From Butyrivibrio sp. (lineage in GTDB: Bacteria; Bacillota; Clostridia; Lachnospirales; Lachnospiraceae), in assembly GCA_015056575.1 (NCBI GenBank), contig SVGA01000021.1, positions 1-64,000 of the forward strand: 64,000 nucleotides of DNA, read 5' to 3'. Under the pieces are notes generated by a model. It made no database searches, was not told where the DNA came from, and saw only the letters and a list, made by a program, of their open reading frames with translations. The position numbers and the translations under genes are program-made. Positions 9,624 to 19,100 of the stretch are shown here, piece after piece; the stretch's first letter is position 1; every line of letters begins with the position of its first letter.

Positions 9624-10483
9624 CATTCCTTCGGGGACATTCCGTATTCTTTTTTGAAGGCTTTGAAGAAGTTGGAATAATCTCCAAAACCGAACCTTTC
9701 ATACGTCTTGCTGATGTTCTCACCGCTTATAATGGCGCTGCGGCACTCGGCAAGACGTTTTTTTATGACGTACTGGTGAAGCGAGATGCCAAGTGTTTCC
9801 TTGAAAAGATGGGACACATAGTACTTGCTCACATAGAATTGTTCCGCAATTTCATCAAGAGACATGGGCTCTTCAAGATTCGCCCCAATGTAGGAGAGAA
9901 TGCTCTGGAAAAGAGCCAGCTCATCCCCGCCCTTCTTCTCGTGCTCGTTGTCGTAGATGATGCGGTTGACGGTGAGAAGAAGATCGCACAGGCACAGGTG
10001 CCTGGCAGCCATGGTGCCGTATCTTTCGTAGGATATCTCCTCGAGAAGGCGAAGAAACTTTGACTCCACCTGATGAAAATCAGCCGGAGCAAAGTGATAA
10101 ATGTTTTGGCGGAAGGCTGAGGCCTTCTGAATAAGATAGGTATAATCCGCGGATTCATTCATGAGACTCTGGCAGCAGTCCCTGCTTATCCAGAAGACGA
10201 ACCTCTTGTAGATGGCATCCGGGTCATCGATTATCGCATGGTGAGGCACTCCCGGAGGCACGACCATAAGATCCCCGGGAGACATTTTGCATAGGATGGC
10301 AGAACCGTCTTCATTAAAGACCTCCATGGTGATATCACCCTCGGCGAACAGATAGAATTCATAGTAATCGTGGGTGTGGGGGCTCAAGGTCTGAAAACCC
10401 TTGTCGGAATAGTAAAAGATCTCAAAATCCGAGGAGACCATGTATTGTCTTGTGTTAAAGGATGACCGCAGCCTGTTTTTCAT
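9584..10483 (-). CDS. AraC-family transcriptional regulator with cupin sensor domain
   Basis: 299 residues from the preferred ATG at 10483, where GGAG lies 7 nt upstream. An ATG 12 codons earlier lacks a binding site and would leave no gap from the upstream gene. The N-terminal half is an AraC-binding cupin (HTHDYYEFYLFAEG, PPGVPHHAI) that would bind a sugar or similar ligand. The C-terminal ~100 residues carry two helix-turn-helix motifs, the second ending FGFGDYSNFFKAFKKEYGMSP. It is the last gene of a three-gene minus-strand operon and overlaps the GH5 gene tail-to-tail. Control of the neighbouring transporter or glycosidase is possible but unproven. Confidence 0.92.
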   Translation of the reverse strand: MKNRLRSSFNTRQYMVSSDFEIFYYSDKGFQTLSPHTHDYYEFYLFAEGDITMEVFNEDGSAILCKMSPGDLMVVPPGVPHHAIIDDPDAIYKRFVFWISRDCCQSLMNESADYTYLIQKASAFRQNIYHFAPADFHQVESKFLRLLEEISYERYGTMAARHLCLCDLLLTVNRIIYDNEHEKKGGDELALFQSILSYIGANLEEPMSLDEIAEQFYVSKYYVSHLFKETLGISLHQYVIKKRLAECRSAIISGENISKTYERFGFGDYSNFFKAFKKEYGMSPKECQRLFTISSRTLS

Positions 10484-10515
10484 CTGTTTACTCCGAAAGA
10501 TTACTCCTTGATATA

Positions 10516-11181
10516 TCATTCATCGATATGGAAGACGTTTTTATTGAGGAATCTGCCAACGGAAGTGATGACAGGTCCCAGTAAAAGAGCCATGAGCACA
10601 ATGCCTATGTTGGGCTTGCCCCCAAGGAGTATACCCACAACGATGGCGGTAAAGTCATATATTATCCTGATGATCGAGAAGGGAACCTTCTTAAGAATGT
10701 ACTTCTTTATCATCATGGGGATGGCGTCATAGGGAGCGACTCCCATATTGGCGTTCATGTAAAGTGAGGCTGATACCACAAACATAAGAAGTGATACCGC
10801 GAAGATGGCTATCCTTGAAGGCCACTGTGTAAAGAGGGTATCGGGAAGAGTCCTGCTCCATACCCATCTGAAAAAGTCTATGGTATATCCGATGAGGAAC
10901 ATGTTGGCCAGAGTTCCAAGCCCTATGTGTTCCCTGCCCCAGATGAGTACCAGGATCAGCAGCACGGAATAAAAGAGCACCTGCCATGTTCCTATGAGGA
11001 TGCCGAGCCTTTCCGAAATAGTAACGTTCATGAAGGTACATGGGTCGGTGCCAAGATCCACAGGGATAAGAAACGATAGCCAGAATCCCATGAACACAAC
11101 TCCCAGCATCATTATGAAGAATCTTTTCCCGAAATCCTTGGAAGTGAAATAATTATGCAGTGCAGTCTTTATCTTGTCCAT
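10516..11181 (-). CDS. YczE/YitT-like integral membrane protein
   Basis: 221 residues from the ATG at 11181, which has GAGGTG about 6 nt upstream; longer versions lack a binding site. Five or six hydrophobic segments are visible. The motifs PVDLGTDPCTFMNVTIS and NMGVAPYDAIPMMI are the two related repeats typical of the YczE/YyaS/YitT family of small permease-like proteins of unknown substrate. It lies between a 64-residue protein (1-bp gap) and the AraC regulator (32-bp gap), so the three are probably co-transcribed. Function cannot be assigned beyond membrane transport-like topology. Confidence 0.8.
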   Translation of the reverse strand: MDKIKTALHNYFTSKDFGKRFFIMMLGVVFMGFWLSFLIPVDLGTDPCTFMNVTISERLGILIGTWQVLFYSVLLILVLIWGREHIGLGTLANMFLIGYTIDFFRWVWSRTLPDTLFTQWPSRIAIFAVSLLMFVVSASLYMNANMGVAPYDAIPMMIKKYILKKVPFSIIRIIYDFTAIVVGILLGGKPNIGIVLMALLLGPVITSVGRFLNKNVFHIDE

Positions 11182-11182
11182 A

Positions 11183-11377
11183 TCACACCTCGTGAAGAGC
11201 ATAGTACGTATTTTTGTAATTGATGAGGACGGGGGCATTGGCAAAGGTCTCGTCTCCCACATAGCACCTGTCCAGCTCCGGATTTAAGGCGTATTTTCGT
11301 CCTTCCTTGTCGGTTTCATTGATGATATTAAGAGCATCCTCGAGGGTTTCATCCCCCTGACATAAATGAATATTCAT
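11183..11377 (-). CDS. Small hypothetical protein (64 aa)
   Basis: 64-residue acidic protein beginning MNIHLCQGDETLEDALN, with no membrane segment or signal peptide. AAAGGACG lies about 7 nt before the ATG. The stop sits 1 bp from the start of the membrane protein gene, so it heads the minus-strand operon and may couple its translation. The alternation of charged and short hydrophobic stretches suggests a small folded alpha/beta protein. I do not recognise the family. Confidence 0.65.
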   Translation of the reverse strand: MNIHLCQGDETLEDALNIINETDKEGRKYALNPELDRCYVGDETFANAPVLINYKNTYYALHEV

Positions 11378-11450
11378 AGCATTACGTCCTTTCTGTTTAT
11401 GTACTTTTATATCTTATCATTTTTTTACTTGTAGCAATAGGGCATATGTT

Positions 11451-11479
11451 TTGATAGAATTAAATTAGATTACTATGCA
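11451..11479 (+). promoter_or_regulatory. Vegetative promoter of the larB operon
   Basis: TTGATA at 11451-11456, a 17-bp spacer and TATGCA at 11474-11479, followed by GGGAG and the ATG at 11509. The predicted transcript start near 11486 gives a leader of about 23 nt, consistent with the downstream start choice for larB. Confidence 0.6.
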
Positions 11480-11508
11480 TTATTATGCTATATTTTGGGA
11501 GCCTTGAT

Positions 11509-12291
11509 ATGGATGAGAAGGATATTTTAAAGCTGCTTGAGCAGGTAAAGAAGGGAGAGATCCCGGTTGATGACGCGGTTCTTAAACTCAAGGAAGCTCC
11601 TTTTGAAGACATGGGATTTGCAAGACCCGATCTTCACAGGGGCCTTCGGCAGGGCAGGAGCGAGGTGATCTACGGCCAGGGCAAGACCCCTGAGCAGATA
11701 CTTAAGATCACAGAGCATCTTATAGCCCACGGTCAGGAAAAGGTCCTTATCACCAGGATGAGCAGTGAGGCTGCACAATATCTTGATAAGGGCAGAAGCG
11801 AAGCGGTTTCTGAGTTTACCTACCACGAGCTCAGTCGTGTAGGCATCGCCTGCGGCAAGCCGGATACCTCTGCAAAAGAGCCGCCGCCTTCAGGCAAGAT
11901 AGTGATAGCCACCGGGGGGACCAGCGACATTCCCGTGGCTGAGGAAGCTGCCCTTACGGCCGAATTTTACGGCAACAATGTGGTTAGGCTCTACGACGTG
12001 GGAGTAGCAGGCATTCACAGGCTTCTTCACAAGGATGCCATGGATATACTTATGACCGCCAACGTGGTGATAGCCATAGCAGGAATGGAGGGTGCGCTGG
12101 CCAGCGTGGTTGGCGGTCTTGTGGACTGCCCTGTCATAGCAGTGCCCACCAGTGTGGGATACGGAGCATCCTTCGGCGGGCTGTCAGCTCTTTTGTCCAT
12201 GCTCAATTCCTGTGCCAGCGGAGTCAGCGTGGTGAATATTGATAATGGATTTGGAGCCGGATATCTGGCCAGTATGATAAATCAAAAATGA
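11509..12291 (+). CDS. larB: Nickel-pincer cofactor biosynthesis protein LarB
   Basis: 260 residues from ATG 11509, with GGGAG 7 nt upstream; an ATG at 11485 falls at the predicted transcript start. LarB carboxylates and hydrolyses nicotinic acid adenine dinucleotide to the pyridinium biscarboxylic mononucleotide, the first step of the nickel-pincer cofactor. The N-terminus (LLEQVKKGEIPVDDAVLKL) and the PurE-like C-terminal half (ATGGTSDIPVAEEA, VAGIHRL, AGMEGALASVVGGLV, PTSVGYGASFGG) match the family. No larC, larE or larA is in the window. It is instead first in an apparent operon with an ABC importer and an iron hydrogenase, an unusual pairing. Confidence 0.92.
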   Translation: MDEKDILKLLEQVKKGEIPVDDAVLKLKEAPFEDMGFARPDLHRGLRQGRSEVIYGQGKTPEQILKITEHLIAHGQEKVLITRMSSEAAQYLDKGRSEAVSEFTYHELSRVGIACGKPDTSAKEPPPSGKIVIATGGTSDIPVAEEAALTAEFYGNNVVRLYDVGVAGIHRLLHKDAMDILMTANVVIAIAGMEGALASVVGGLVDCPVIAVPTSVGYGASFGGLSALLSMLNSCASGVSVVNIDNGFGAGYLASMINQK

Positions 12292-12308
12292 AGGAAGGTA
12301 ATTTGAAA

Positions 12309-13325
12309 ATGGAAACATTAAGAACAGGAAGATTTAAAAAGACAGTTTCATTTATCGCACTTTTTCTGATCCTTGCCATGGTTCTGGGATCTCTTGCAGG
12401 GGCACTTACAGGGTGCGGAGCGCAGAGCGGATCCGGACAGAAGACCAAGGTGAGGATAGCGGCACTTAAGGGACCTACAACCATAGGACTGGTTCATCTT
12501 ATAGATAAGGCAGAAAGGGGCGAGGCAAAGGGTGACTATGAATTTACCATGTACACTCAGGGCTCGGACGTAATGGCAGCTATGGCAGCAGGCGAGACGG
12601 ATATAGGCCTTGTTCCTTCCAATGTGGCATGTGTCATGAACAAGAAGGTTGAAGGCGGAGTGACAGTGATCGACATCAACACATTAGGAGTCCTCAACTG
12701 CGTTACGGGAAACGCTGAAATAGCATCGATCGCGGATCTTTCCGGCAAGACGGTTTATATGACAGGACAGGGGGCAACTCCCGAATATACCATGAGATAT
12801 CTTCTTGATATGAATGGAGTTACAGACTGCAACATTGAGTTTAAATCAGAGCCCACAGAGGTGGTTGCGCTGCTTTCCGAGAATTATGATGCGGTAGGGA
12901 TACTTCCTCAGCCCTTTGCTACAGCGGCGCTGCTTCAGGACAGAGCCTTTAACATAGCATTCTCACTGGATGATGAGTGGGCCAAGGTCAACGACAGCTG
13001 CAATATCATCACCGGTGTTACCGTTGTCTCCAATAAGTTCTTGGAGAACAACAAGGACGCTGTGGATACATTCCTTTCAGAGCACAAGGATAGCGTGGAT
13101 CTGGCCCTTTCAAATGTGGACGATACCGCAAGGCTTGTAGTGGAGCAGGGAATCATTGCCAAGGAGCCTTTGGCCAAGAAGGCAATTCCGAACTGTAATA
13201 TCGTATGCATCACGGGAAAAGAGATGAGGGAGTCTCTTGGCGGATACCTTCAGGTGATCTTTGATATGGATCCCAAGACTCTGGGAGGAAGTCTTCCGGA
13301 GGACGGTTTCTACTATGAAAAGTAA
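12309..13325 (+). CDS. NMT1/SsuA-type ABC transporter substrate-binding lipoprotein
   Basis: 338 residues from ATG 12309, preceded by GGAAGG; an in-frame ATG at 12288 overlaps the larB stop and is the less likely start. A basic n-region, a hydrophobic helix and the lipobox LTGC at about residue 33-36 mark it as a membrane-anchored lipoprotein. The mature part has the NMT1/SsuA/ThiY pattern (AALKGPTTIGL, AAGETDIGLVPSN, LSGKTVYMTGQGATPE). Such proteins bind small organic acids, sulfonates or thiamine precursors; the ligand here is unknown. The stop overlaps the permease start by 11 bp. Confidence 0.85.
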   Translation: METLRTGRFKKTVSFIALFLILAMVLGSLAGALTGCGAQSGSGQKTKVRIAALKGPTTIGLVHLIDKAERGEAKGDYEFTMYTQGSDVMAAMAAGETDIGLVPSNVACVMNKKVEGGVTVIDINTLGVLNCVTGNAEIASIADLSGKTVYMTGQGATPEYTMRYLLDMNGVTDCNIEFKSEPTEVVALLSENYDAVGILPQPFATAALLQDRAFNIAFSLDDEWAKVNDSCNIITGVTVVSNKFLENNKDAVDTFLSEHKDSVDLALSNVDDTARLVVEQGIIAKEPLAKKAIPNCNIVCITGKEMRESLGGYLQVIFDMDPKTLGGSLPEDGFYYEK

Positions 13326-14055
13326 GGCACTTATAACGAGAACGCTGCTGCCCACAGCGGCCTGGCTTGTTATCTGGCAGCTGGTGGCAATGGCGGTACA
13401 TAACCACGTACTTCTGGCGGGGCCGATAGATACTCTGAATGCACTGATAAGGCTCTCCGGGGAGCAGGAATTCTGGAGCTCCGTTTGGAGCACAACTTTT
13501 AACATCCTGCTGGGATTTCTGATAGGAAGCCTTCTGGGAGCAGGACTTGCTATGCTTGGATATTTCAAGGAGCCTGTGGGAGATTTCCTCAAGCCTCTGA
13601 TCCTTGCAATGAAATCCGTTCCGGTGGCAAGCTTTGTTATCCTGCTGCTTATATGGTTCGGAAACAGGAACATTGCGGTGGTGATCTGTGCCTTGGTGGT
13701 TTTCCCGGTTCTTTATCTGAATACCTTCGAGGGGCTTTGCGGCACCGATGTGAAAATGTTGGAGATGGCAAAGATCTATCGCATACCGGCGCTTTCAAAG
13801 ATCCGATATATCTTTTTGCCACAGCTTCACTCATTCCTTCGGGGGGCGCTGAAGCTGGCCATAGGAATGGCCTTTAAAAGCGGCATAGCTGCCGAGGTCA
13901 TCGGACAGCCGCTGCACACCATAGGTAACGGTCTGTATCAGGCCAAGATATTCCTGGAGACAGGTGAGCTTTTTGCCTGGACCATAGTGGTTGTGGTCAT
14001 TTCTTTTATCTGTGAAAAAATACTGATGGCAGCAGTGGACTGCTTTAGAAGGTGA
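13315..14055 (+). CDS. ABC transporter permease (SsuC/TauC-like)
   Basis: 246 residues from ATG 13315, which overlaps the binding-protein stop; translational coupling is likely. About six membrane spans. The EAA-type cytoplasmic loop that contacts the ATPase is visible near EMAKIYRIPALSKIRYIFLP. The spans before it (FVILLLIWFGNR, FPVLYLNTFEGL) match BPD-type inner membrane components of the nitrate/sulfonate/taurine class. It is the membrane channel of the importer formed with the genes on either side. The substrate is not predictable from the permease. Confidence 0.88.
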   Translation: MKSKALITRTLLPTAAWLVIWQLVAMAVHNHVLLAGPIDTLNALIRLSGEQEFWSSVWSTTFNILLGFLIGSLLGAGLAMLGYFKEPVGDFLKPLILAMKSVPVASFVILLLIWFGNRNIAVVICALVVFPVLYLNTFEGLCGTDVKMLEMAKIYRIPALSKIRYIFLPQLHSFLRGALKLAIGMAFKSGIAAEVIGQPLHTIGNGLYQAKIFLETGELFAWTIVVVVISFICEKILMAAVDCFRR

Positions 14056-14059
14056 CAAA

Positions 14060-14647
14060 TTGACAATAGAAGTAAAGGACGTTTCCAAGAGCTTTAACGG
14101 CAAAAAGGTCTTGGACAACTTCAATCTGAATATAGAAGAGGAGCACTCCTATATCATTACGGGGGCCTCGGGCTGCGGGAAGACAACACTGCTTCGGCTT
14201 GTTCTGGGGCTGGATAAACCCGATGAGGGAACGGTAAAGCTCCTTGGGGATTACAAATATCCCTACATCAATGCCGGAGTGGTATTTCAGGAGGACAGAC
14301 TCTGCGAGGACTTTGATGCGGTCACCAATGTGACCATGGTCAGCAGGAAGATATACAAGGAGAATGCCATTCGTGAGCTAAAATGTCTTTTGCCGGAGGA
14401 GGCTCTCTATAAGCCGGTAAGGGAACTGTCCGGCGGGCAAAAGAGAAGGGTGGCCATAGTAAGGGCTTGCGCGATTCCAAGCGATGTGCTTATTATGGAT
14501 GAGCCTTTTACGGGGCTGGATGAGACGGCAAGGCAGACAGCCATCGATTATATAAGGGACAAGCAGGGCTCAGGGCCGCTTGTTATTACGTCCCATGATG
14601 TTACGGGACTTGATTTCGGAAGAGTTATAAATGTGGAGAGGAGATAA
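14060..14647 (+). CDS. ABC transporter ATP-binding protein (short)
   Basis: 195 residues starting at TTG 14060, with AAGGTG just upstream; 4 bp separate it from the permease. Walker A is GASGCGKT, the signature LSGGQKRRVAI, Walker B VLIMDEP, and the switch histidine lies in ITSHD. The protein is shorter than usual (240-260) because it ends soon after the switch region, lacking the C-terminal extension. All ATPase motifs remain, so it should be active. It energises the importer encoded just upstream. Confidence 0.88.
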   Translation: MTIEVKDVSKSFNGKKVLDNFNLNIEEEHSYIITGASGCGKTTLLRLVLGLDKPDEGTVKLLGDYKYPYINAGVVFQEDRLCEDFDAVTNVTMVSRKIYKENAIRELKCLLPEEALYKPVRELSGGQKRRVAIVRACAIPSDVLIMDEPFTGLDETARQTAIDYIRDKQGSGPLVITSHDVTGLDFGRVINVERR

Positions 14648-14656
14648 TCAGAAAGT

Positions 14657-16132
14657 ATGGGAATGGTAACGAATGATGCCAGCATGAACAGCTTCAAGCA
14701 TAAGATCATGGAAGAGGTTTGCAGGCTGGAGTGGAACGGACAGAACGATCAGGAACACATTGAGGAGCTGGTGCTCAAGATGATCCCGGGTCCCAAGCCG
14801 GAGTACAGATGCTGTATTTATAAAGAGAGGGAGATTGTGAGGCAGAGGATAAACCTGGCTAACGCCAAGGCTCCGTCCTATAACCCTCATTCGGAGAATA
14901 TTGTGCAGGTGATCGATCCTGCCTGTGACGAGTGCCCCATTGCGGCCTACTCGGTTACAGATAACTGCAGATTCTGCATGGGCAAGCCCTGTCTTAATTC
15001 CTGCAAATTCGGTGCCATCACCCCCGGTGATACACACATGCACATAGATCCCGCAAAGTGCAAGGAGTGCGGAATGTGTGCAAATGCCTGCCCTTACAAC
15101 GCTATCGTTCATCTGGAGCGGCCCTGTAAGAAGGCATGCGCTGTAGGCGCCATCACCTATGATGAGTACGGCTACTGCAAGATAGATGAGGACAAGTGTA
15201 TCCAGTGCGGTCACTGTATCCATAGCTGCCCTTTCGCAGCGATCGGAAGCAAGACCTTCCTGGTTGATATCATCAAGGCCATCAAGGAGGGCAAGGAAGT
15301 TATCGCCATGGCTGCTCCCGCAACAGAAGGACAGTTCGGTGAGGATATTTCCATGGGCTCCATCAGGGAAGGCCTCAAAAAAATCGGTTTTGCCGACATG
15401 GTTGAGGTAGGTCTTGGCGGTGATATGACTGCTGCCTATGAGTCTGCCGAATGGTCCGAGGCATTCAGAGAGGGTCACAAGATGACCACATCCTGCTGTC
15501 CCGCATTCATCAATATGTTAAAGAAGCACTTCCCGGATCAGTACAGGGACAACATGTCATCCACAGTTTCTCCCATGTGCGCGATTTCCAGATACTTAAA
15601 GGCCACAAGACCCGGATGCGTAACTGTATTCATCGGCCCCTGCATTGCCAAGAAGTCTGAGGCTCAGGACAAATCCGTACCGGACAATGCAGATTTTGTA
15701 GTAACCTACGGAGAACTCAGAGCTCTCATGAGATCCAAGGATGTTAAGTTTGAGCCTGTTCACGAGGGATACCAGGAATCCTCCATCTGGGGAAAGAGAT
15801 TCGCTGCCAGCGGCGGAGTTGCCAATGCGGTTATCGAATGCATGCAGGAGAGAGGCGAGGATACTTCACAGCTCAAGCTCCACAGAGCAGCAGGTGGAGC
15901 CGAGTGTAAGAAGGCACTTACACTTCTTAAGGTAGGAAGACTCCCCGAGGACTTTATCGAGGGCATGGTCTGTCCCGGAGGCTGCGTAGGCGGTCCTTCC
16001 AGACACAAGAATATAAGCGATATCAACAAAGCCAGAGAGACACTGCTCTCACAGGCTGATGACAGAAAGGTACTTGAGAACCTCAAGAATTATCCGATGG
16101 ACAAATTCTCAATGCACAGAGACGGGCACTAA
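14657..16132 (+). CDS. Ferredoxin-domain [FeFe] hydrogenase with variant H-cluster motifs
   Basis: 491 residues, soluble. Cysteine-rich N-terminal segments (CDECP, CRFCMGKPC, CKECGMCANACP, CIQCGHCIHSCP) form several 4Fe-4S sites. The hydrogenase domain has L1 as TSCCPAF at about 278-284, L2 as GPCIAKKSE and L3 as CPGGCVGG. The ligand cysteines are present, but L1 ends in Phe instead of Trp and L2 begins GPC instead of MPC. This fits the less-studied non-group-A (group B-like) enzymes. Expected reaction: H2 production or uptake with ferredoxin-type carriers. The maturases HydE, HydF and HydG are not in the window. The start is uncertain: GGAG is 13 nt away and two further Met codons follow. 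It lies 9 bp after the ABC gene. Confidence 0.85.
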   Translation: MGMVTNDASMNSFKHKIMEEVCRLEWNGQNDQEHIEELVLKMIPGPKPEYRCCIYKEREIVRQRINLANAKAPSYNPHSENIVQVIDPACDECPIAAYSVTDNCRFCMGKPCLNSCKFGAITPGDTHMHIDPAKCKECGMCANACPYNAIVHLERPCKKACAVGAITYDEYGYCKIDEDKCIQCGHCIHSCPFAAIGSKTFLVDIIKAIKEGKEVIAMAAPATEGQFGEDISMGSIREGLKKIGFADMVEVGLGGDMTAAYESAEWSEAFREGHKMTTSCCPAFINMLKKHFPDQYRDNMSSTVSPMCAISRYLKATRPGCVTVFIGPCIAKKSEAQDKSVPDNADFVVTYGELRALMRSKDVKFEPVHEGYQESSIWGKRFAASGGVANAVIECMQERGEDTSQLKLHRAAGGAECKKALTLLKVGRLPEDFIEGMVCPGGCVGGPSRHKNISDINKARETLLSQADDRKVLENLKNYPMDKFSMHRDGH

Positions 16133-16159
16133 CTTCAAACTTAAAAGGTTGGGTCAAAT

Positions 16160-19100
16160 ATGGGAATGCTGATTCGTAAGCTGACAACGCCGATGGATAA
16201 AAAGGAGAAATTAAAGATCATCATCAATGTGACGATGGTGATCCTGACTGCTTTTTATACCATCAAGTACAATCAGAAAATGTACCATGTGGACAGTATG
16301 GGTTTTGGCATTGCGGGGATAATCTATGCCTTCAGGTATCTTCCGGTGCTGGTCACTACTGCCCTTGGAGGCGCTGTCCCGGGAATGATGAGTGTTATTC
16401 TCGTTTTTATTCATTATTCCATTGCTTACAGCAGCTTCTCATACCTTACCTTTATCTACCTTCTGGCGGTCTGTGTTACGGATATCCTTACAAGAAGAAA
16501 GTGGTTTGACAGATCCTGGAAGATATTTCCGGTTATGATCTTTTATATGAACCTTCTTGGAACCTTCTGGGGGATCATCCTGCTTATTCTTAGCGATTAC
16601 GGAATATATACCATTTCCTGGAGACAGCTCCTGCTTCTTTTCCTTAACGAGATGCCGGGAAGCTTTCTGGGGACCGTTGTGATCTTTCTTCTTCTGAACA
16701 GGCTTCCGGAAAAGACGCTGCTTCTTTTTGGAAACGGTAAGTACTATGTGGATCCGGAGCATCTGTCAGAGGATGACAGGTATGTGGTTGAGGGCCGTTC
16801 CAGGATCGGAAACGTAGTGATGAACATCATTGTTCTTGAAGCGCTGGTTCTTGGCATATTTGCTGAGCTTGCATCCAATACACTTATTCCCACCATGCAG
16901 CATCATGAACAGAACGTGGCTGCCACGCATTCATCCTTTGCAGACGTCGGAAGCACGGATCGTATAGAGAGTATCATAAGCCTTGATATTCTGAGGGAAT
17001 CCCGGGCGGAGAGCAGCTATATAACGAGCCTTCTGTCATCCGGCGACACCAGGATCATCAATATTAAATTCAGTGTTCGCCTCGCAATGCTGATATCCAT
17101 CATCGTAATTCCCATGGCAGTTCTCATGAACAGATATGCCCAAAAAAGGATAGTTGCTCCCATAAGGCTGATGTCCAAGTCCATGAGTGCGATCTACAAT
17201 TCCAATGAAGAGAATCTTGATGAAAATATCGGGAAGATCCATGACATGGATATTCAGACAGGGGATGAGATAGAGGAACTCTACCATACCATGGATCTGA
17301 CGGTTTACAGGCTGGTGGAGTACATTCAGCTGGTGAGGACAAGGCAGACCATCGAGGATCAGCTAAGGATAGCCAAATCCGCCAGTGAGGCCAAGTCAAG
17401 ATTTCTTTCCAATATTTCCCATGAGATAAGAACTCCCATAAATGCCGTCCTTGGCTTTGATGAAATGATCCTGAGAGAGAGCAGGGATGAGAATGTCCTC
17501 TCTTATGCAAAGGACATCCAGGATTCCGGCAAGACACTTCTCGCCCTGATCAACGATGTTCTTGATTTTTCAAAGATAGAGGCAGGAAAGATAGATCTGA
17601 TTCCGGTGGAGTACGAACTGGGGTCCCTTCTTAACGATCTTGTAAACATGTCTCAGATGCGTGCCAGGGAAAAAGAGCTTGCGTTTAACATCAATGTTAA
17701 TGAGAATATCCCCCACGTCCTCTTTGGCGATGAGATCAGGATAAAGCAGTGTATCCTTAACATAGTCACCAACGGGGTCAAGTACACCGAGAAGGGAAGC
17801 GTAACCTTAAATGTAGATTACGAGATAGTAGAGGCGGAGAATCCTCAGACTGAGGAAGACAAAATCTTACTTAAGGTGTCCGTAACGGATACCGGTATAG
17901 GTATCAAAGAGGAAGATATGGACAGGCTCACCACTGCTTTTGAGAGAGTGGACGAAGCCAGGAACAGGACAATTGAGGGCACCGGGCTTGGAATAAGCAT
18001 TGTTACCAGTCTTCTTGAACTTATGGGTTCTAAGCTTGAGATCAGGAGCAAATACGGAAAGGGCTCCGAATTTTCTTTTAAAATACTTCAAAGTGTAATC
18101 GATTGGGAGCCCATCGGAGATTTTGAAAAGAAGGTAAAGGAGGTTCGCGGTGAGACAGATGCCTACACAGAATCCTTTCATGCTCCCGGTGCCAGGATAC
18201 TGGTGGTTGACGATACCAGGACCAATCTTACTGTGATCAAGGGACTTCTTAAGTTCACCAAGATGCAGGTGGACACCGCAACCAGCGGCGTTGAGGCTAT
18301 AGAAAGAGCCAGGTTCAACAAGTATAACATGATCTTTTTGGATCACAGAATGCCTGAGATGGATGGAATACAGACCTTCCATGCCCTGCAGGAAATGGCT
18401 GAGGATACTAACAGAGACACTCCGGTTATTGCCCTTACGGCCAATGCAATTTCGGGTTCCAGGGAGATGTACTTTAAAGAGGGCTTTACCAACTATATGG
18501 CCAAGCCCGTAGATCCCGAAAAGCTTGAGGAGATGATACTTATGTATCTTCCTCCGGAGATGGTTTCAAGACCCGGAGATGAGGGCTTCGAGACGGAAGG
18601 CACCACCACCGACGAGGAAAAGGAAGCTCTTGGGCAGCTTCTCGGACTTACCGGAGTGGACGTAAATGCCGCCATAAGCCGCTGCGGTTCAGCTACCCTG
18701 GCCAGGGATGTAATGAGGGATTTCTGGCAGACCATCGGGGAAAGGGCAGATAAGATACAGCACTATGAGGAGATAAAGGACATTAAGGACTACACCATTT
18801 TTGTCCACGGCCTCAAGAGCTCGGCAAGGGCAATAGGCGCACTGGACCTGTCTGAAAAGGCCAAGTATCTTGAAAACTGCGGAAACGGCGGAGACATCGA
18901 TGAGATAGAGGAGCTGACTCCGGATCTTCTTGAACTCTACAGAAGCTATCTGACCAAACTGGAGCCCATCATCGAGAAAGAGGACAACGAAAACAAACCC
19001 ATGATAAGTCCCGAAGAATTGGAGAATGGCCTTGCTTCCATAAAGGAATTTGTATCGGCCTCGTATTTTGACAGCGCGGACGATATCATGGCAATGCTTG

